From: Panax quinquefolius
Lineage: Eukaryota > Streptophyta > Magnoliopsida > Apiales > Araliaceae
Length of the DNA stretch: 64,000 bases
Direction: 5' to 3'
Assembly: GCA_020205615.1 (NCBI GenBank)
Contig: CM035162.1
Span: 35,738,479 to 35,802,478 of the forward strand
The notes beneath the pieces were generated by a model. It worked only from the letters and a program-made list of their open reading frames with translations. It ran no database searches and had not been told where the DNA came from. The position numbers and the translations under genes were made by a program. The stretch's first letter is position 1. Every line of letters starts with the position of its first letter. This document shows, one piece after another, positions 58,838 to 64,000 of the stretch.

Positions 58838-61592
58838 TGTGACGCCCCCAAAATTAGGTATACATCACCCATCTTGGGTCGCCACTTACATGGTACATAA
58901 ATTCAAATACAACTTACTAATATAACTCATGTATGTAATAATACGACATAAAACCGTGAGTTTGAATACAAATATTGTCTACTAGATAATATACAAACTC
59001 AAAAGGAGTCCTCATTACTACTATTATCACACTATTTTACAGAATAGTGAGGACTACTAATGCTATCCTCTGGACCATTACTCCGCTCCCCAACTCGTCC
59101 CAAATTTATGTTCTCATTTCAAGAGAACGAATGAAAGAAAAAGGGTGAGCTCAACTAGCCCAAAGAAGAAATATTATGACTAAGATAATGCGTAATAATT
59201 TATCATTAGCCTTCAACAAAGTGTTAAACCGATAAAATACAATAGACAACAAGTTTAATGCATGCTGAATAAGCAATCCATAAAAAGAGTCAAGTAGAGA
59301 ATAAAGTCTACTATCTTTTAGGTTTTAAAAGGTTTTTCATCATCGTTATAGGCGAGACTCACTTTAATAAATAATCCACATCATCGAATCACCCCACGCA
59401 CTACTGGCCAAGGATATTCATCAAATTATCAATGGTCATGACTATACCCTAATCACCCCGGTCATAATCATACCAAAAAATATCCATCAACGCAATACAG
59501 GGCCACTGAGGACTTTTATCACATCATTTATAACAAGTCATGATTATACCGAATGATCCTCGGTCATAATCATACTAAGTTCATCTATACACGTAAGTCA
59601 AGATAAACATAATATAACATGAGGATGATGATGATGACATAATAATTCAATAAAACAAGTTCAAGAATTATTTTATCCAGGAATTATTAACGTCCAAATT
59701 GTCAAAATGATACTGTTTTTGTAGAGTAAAATTCAAGAATGATCAGAAGAATATTTCCATGAAAAGATACTGGATGAAGCGCAAATATCAAGGATATTCC
59801 ACTAATTTCATGGAGTATAGAAGTCAAAGATTTAACCAACTGAGTATAATAAAGAATGGAATAACAAAAGAAATCACCATGCATGCGGTACTTGCATGAT
59901 GTAAAGTTATTCCAATGTAATAATAATAACGGAACAGTCGTGTGAAATTCACACCGATAGGATGATTCAATGTAATAATAAATGTTTGAATAATAAACAA
60001 TGGAACCAGTCCGATGTAAAACACATGTATGTGATATTCAAAATGTAATAATAAATGCGAATAATAAACAATGGAACCAGTCCTGTAAAACACACGATGT
60101 GATATTCCAATGTAATAATAAAGAATGGAATAATGTAAGAGATCACCAAGTATAGGGGATTCCAGATATCAAAGTTATTCCAATGTAATAAATAAGAATG
60201 GAATAATATAAGGATTTCACCAAGTATAGGCTATCTGGCGATATACAAGTTATGTATAGGGTATACCACTTTTACAGTGTTATTCCAATGTAATAATAAG
60301 CAATGGAATAACAACAGCCTTCTTCATGAATAAGAAAGAATAACACCCTTTACGGGTACAACAAATAATATTCCCTACCTTAGAAGAACCTCAATATTGG
60401 CAAGGTGAAGTAGCGAATACTTTTCTTCTTTCTCTATATAGTTTCTCTCTAGAGTTTCAAAGAATTCGCGGAAAATAATGAAGCACTAGGCCTCTATTTA
60501 TAGAAGATTTCTAGCTTAAGACCTACCATGTGAAAAGGCAAGTGGCTCGATTTGGTGATGATGTGAAAAGAAAAGTGGTTCGACACAGTAATGTGAAACG
60601 ACAAGTGGTTCGATCACCGTAATGTGAAACGATAAGTGGTTTGGACGTCAGTAATGTGAAACGCCAAGTGGTTTGACGTCTGGTAAAGGTAATTACTATC
60701 GACGAAGGTAATTACTATTCACAAGGGTAATTACTATCGACGAAGGTAATTACTATCGACGAAGGTAAATACTATTGACGAAGGTAATTACTATTCACAA
60801 AGGTAATTACTATCGATGAAGGTAATTACTATCGACGAAGGTAAATACTATTGACGAAGGTAAATACTATTCGACGAAGGTAATTACTATTCACAAAGGT
60901 AATTACTATCGACGAAGAGACTCTTAGATAATGACATATGGGCCCCCATATAAAATAATCAAACTTACCACAAACGCCTCTCATAATGACTCTTTATATA
61001 CATTAAGGATCGAATAAATATTACCACAAATCATTTTATTTTTAATCAACACATTTTTAATCTTTCAACAATTATTAATCATTTATAACTTGTCGCCTCA
61101 ATTAATAATATAACATATTATACGATGATATACTGTGACAATAATTGAATCAATAATATAAGAGATATGATGCAAAGAATTACTATAGCAGTGATAATTG
61201 AGCATAAATGAGTGACTTCTCACGTAAGCATCAATAATCAATACTGCAAGTGCTACTATGCAACCACGCCAGACATCGCATTTTTTACCACCGGGTAGTT
61301 CAACAGCTTTAACGGTAACACCTCCGCCGTTATTTTTATAAAATATTTTTGTCGCTTTCTCAATCCGACAATAATTACATTATTGGGTCCACCAATGATT
61401 GAGCTAGTTATGCGAATATTCCCTAACAAAAGAATATTCCCCACCAAAACGAATATTTTATAACAACTTGCATACTTTGCAAAATTTATAAATACTACCG
61501 ACAACTATAATATTATCTCAAATTCACACCATAATATTAAAAATTATTTTGACAAAATTTAAATCTTTATTGATAAAATATGGGGTCTCACA
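58838..61592 (-). repeat. 3' LTR of element E2
   Basis: On the minus strand TGTGAGACCCCATATTTTAT ... CTAATTTTGGGGGCGTCACA. TATA box at 60494-60503. The GGTAATTACTATCGACGAA array is about twice as long as in E. Confidence 0.9.
60685..60917 (-). repeat. Expanded GGTAATTACTAT(T/C)GACGAA array in E2
   Basis: About twelve 18-20 bp units. Higher-order blocks (GACGAA, TCACAAGG, GACGAA, GACGAA) appear to be repeated, which suggests recent expansion by slippage or unequal exchange. Confidence 0.8.
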
Positions 61593-61679
61593 ATCTCCCT
61601 CCTTATGGAATTTCGCTCGAAATTAGGGTACGTACACTGTATGATAAAGAGGTGAGGATACCTTGAATACCTTTATCGT

Positions 61680-63150
61680 TGAAAACATTAAATTCATCTT
61701 TGCAATCCTACCAAAGATATTTATTCACAATTCATCTTCATCTACAGTGCCAAAGATATACAAATCATAAAACCAATAATCTTTGAGACGCAGTTTAATA
61801 GTATCACGACCACGAATTATCCATGCACCACTGGCCAAGGATATTCGTGTTTTCATTTACGGTCATGATTATACCGAATAATCCTTGGTCATAATCATAC
61901 CAAGTCCATCTATGCACTACAGGCCACAGATGACTTTCAACATAATATAAACATGAGGATAACGATATAACGAATCAATCAAATGAGATAAAGGATAAAT
62001 ATTAAACATTTATAATATAATTTATCCAGGATTCAAGAATATCCCCATGTTATCAATCACTTAATAATCTCATAATCTAATATCATTAATATTATAACAA
62101 TATTTTAATCACTTCTTAAATTTATAAACAATTTATCTCAATTGTTTACGCTTTTACCATATAATGCATTTAATCATCCAAAATGCCATACTCATAAGAT
62201 ATCATCACCAATTATCAAATCTCTCATCAAAAAATATGCATATATTCTATATAGGATTCTCTAGCCATAAAATCCTATTTTCAACTTTCATTTTCTTCAC
62301 ATAACATATTTAACTCCATATGTTCAGAATTAAACTATTTTCATGAAAAATACCAAATCAGTCCCAAAAATATTTCTTTTCTGGGTTTTAGCATAATATA
62401 GTCCCATAATGAAAATATATTTTTCTCGAATTTTAAAATTCATTTACTATTTTTCAAAAATCAATTTCTAATTAATTCCTTAAGAAATTAGCTACCTCAA
62501 GTTTAACTCCAAAAATTCCCAAATCTTGGCAGGACCTTACACATGTTAACGTGAGCTTCCAGTTTAAATTTCATGGTCATCGAAGTTATAGAACTCCGGT
62601 TATAGCGTTTTTCATCTAAAAAAACCTAAATATTGAAATAGTCATAACTTGCTCATTTTAAGTCAGAATGAGCTCATTTTTGGACAAGAGGTACTTTATA
62701 CCATATACCTTCATGTCCCAAAAGGCCAGAATTTTTCTCATAATTTAAGTGGCCGAAACAGCCCGTCTAAAATCATGGCAGCAGCTTTTTCGGTTTTTTT
62801 TGCAGCTTTGCACTCCTTTGCTAAAATCAGTCCACACAAAAATCTACAACACCTTTTCCAGTAATTCCACTTAGATTAGTTAGGTAACTCATAGATCTAA
62901 CTCTAGGACTTGACCACACTCAAAAATTCAAAATATAATAGGAGATATGGTCAATTGAATTTCATGTTACGCTTTTTCACCAAAATCGATTTTCAACTCT
63001 TTGTGATTTCTAAGAAACTTTCATGTTTTCACATACTAACCAACATAACTCATCTTAAAATTTACTAACACTTCATATACCCATGATTTTCATCAGTTCT
63101 ATCCTTTTATTATGACTTTCATCATAATCCACGTAAATGCATCCTTTTAG
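61680..63150 (-). other. LTR-derived non-coding segment in E2
   Basis: Matches 35310-37195 of E in order and sequence but with only one to two of the 57-bp units. No coding sequence. Its presence at the same place in two independent insertions shows that it moved with the element. Confidence 0.7.
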
Positions 63151-63159
63151 TCAAGAAAT

Positions 63160-64000
63160 ATTTGAGGGTTTAAGAAATGGGTTTTTATCTCGGTCAATAC
63201 AAAATTCGATTTCACGCTCTAGGGTAGGCTAGGAAGACTTCAAGAATACGCCAAGAAATTTATTAATGATAGAAATATCATTCAAAATCACATTACTCTC
63301 GTCCAAGACTTGGATAAGACGTCACATTAATACCAACTGTGACTTCTATCCCTTAAACCGGATAAGACCTCACAATGATACCTATCAACTTGCTCTTCTT
63401 CAAATACGACGCCGCCTACGTAAAGTCCGCTTTTTGCATTCACACAAGGAAGTCAACAACGAAAAGGATCGGGGCTCTTTACTTATGGCTTGATATAACA
63501 AAGGATTAACTTTAGGGTTTGGTTACTTTGAATTCAGATAACAAAGTTGGTTAGGAATATGAAAGCTAACAACCTTACAAAAAGAATAATGAGTAGTTAA
63601 TCAATCATTTTCAAAAATTACCTCAAAGGCAAGTATTTTCAAAGAGATAAGATCGTGAAAGTGTTTATTTGAAACAACAAGATTAATAAATAAAGGAGGT
63701 AACGGGTTTCTCCCAACGAAGTTTCAATAGAAAAATCAAAGTCTAATTTTTCCGAGAGTCAAATTTAAACATTGAACACAACTAGGTAGAATAAAAGAGT
63801 GGGTAGAACTTGTATTGAATAAAGTATAGACTTCGTAATAATTTATAATTAATTTACCCGTAATAACTTCGTTCGGTTTTCTCGAATAAACGCCTCGCTT
63901 AAATTACCGAAGTTTGACTTTACTATAGGGTACATTCCACCCTTAAGTGCTTCTTCACATTCCCGATCCATGATTTGAATCATTATTCTCGATCCATATC
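63160..64000 (-). pseudogene. RT edge and protease remnant (element E2)
   Basis: Near 63240-63200 on the minus strand the REIEFCID-equivalent of RT is visible. The phrase matching the end of protease and the following ACTACTCATTATT lies near 63580-63610. Protease continues leftwards on that strand to about 63900. Frames are broken; gag would start beyond the window. Confidence 0.6.

Larger units (their letters stand above)
58838..64000 (-). mobile_element. E2: second element of family E, running off the window
   Basis: On the minus strand its 3' LTR lies at 61592-58838, preceded by the purine tract (61608-61593), the pol tail (about 61665-61610), the LTR-derived non-coding segment (about 63150-61680), the RT edge and the protease. 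TAAAG precedes it (58833-58837). Same architecture as E, with no RT palm, RNase H or integrase; the 5' LTR and gag lie right of the window. Confidence 0.85.

Overview
The window is a stretch of flowering-plant (probably eudicot) nuclear heterochromatin. It is AT-rich, almost devoid of host genes, and built from LTR retrotransposons nested in one another. The plant assignment rests on Ty3/gypsy and Ty1/copia elements with initiator-Met tRNA primer sites, Stowaway-, Emigrant- and Mutator-like DNA elements, a captured plant-type kinesin-5 exon and long (TA)n tracts. The species cannot be named from the sequence.

Layout: (1) 1-16499 is a Ty1/copia element (K). Its 5' LTR is off the window, and its gag is split at 998/12006 by gypsy complex A (999-12000), an LTR-internal-LTR-internal-partial LTR array with one AATGG target duplication at its outer ends. 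(2) 16500-18086 is the 3' part of a gypsy LTR (B) that K had entered. (3) 18087-20039 is a copia-like LTR remnant with a clean solo LTR inside (18293-19557). (4) 20521-21511 is a terminal-inverted-repeat element. (5) 23075-25220 holds five inverted-repeat elements in a row, each walled off by (TA)n. (6) 25619-28396 (- strand) is the only plausible host gene, a two-exon model for an arginine/serine-rich protein, with small DNA transposons in its intron. (7) 29489-31690 is a partial gypsy LTR (C, - strand) carrying an Emigrant-like MITE. (8) From 31811 to the right end lies gypsy element D (+ strand) with many insertions: E (32501-42029, - strand, TSD AAGTT), F1 (44574-47470, TSD TGCTC), F2 (50862-53885, - strand, TSD AGACT/AGACC), Pack-MULE G (55058-56704, 9-bp TSD TAAAAATAA), copia LTR H (from 57796) and, inside H, a second E-type element E2 (58838 to the end).

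How they work together: D is the only element still showing a complete gag-protease-RT-RNase H-integrase order, although it is broken. A lacks the RT palm, RNase H and integrase core. The E family keeps gag and protease but has a non-coding, LTR-derived segment where RT to integrase should be. A and E therefore look like non-autonomous passengers that could have used D-like enzymes. The families share the GGGGGCGTCACA 3' LTR end, the PBS, and an LTR module of 57-59 bp repeats.

Points most worth a second look: the serial hairpins with one conserved apical loop and different self-complementary stems in the copia leader (105-424); the F elements, whose mobile unit begins 62-63 bp upstream of what looks like the PPT/LTR border; the E family organisation; the kinesin-5 exon in a Mutator-like element; the (TA)n-bounded inverted-repeat cluster; and copy-to-copy differences concentrated at CAG/CTG sites, which may be an assembly artefact and which limits confidence in pseudogene frames.
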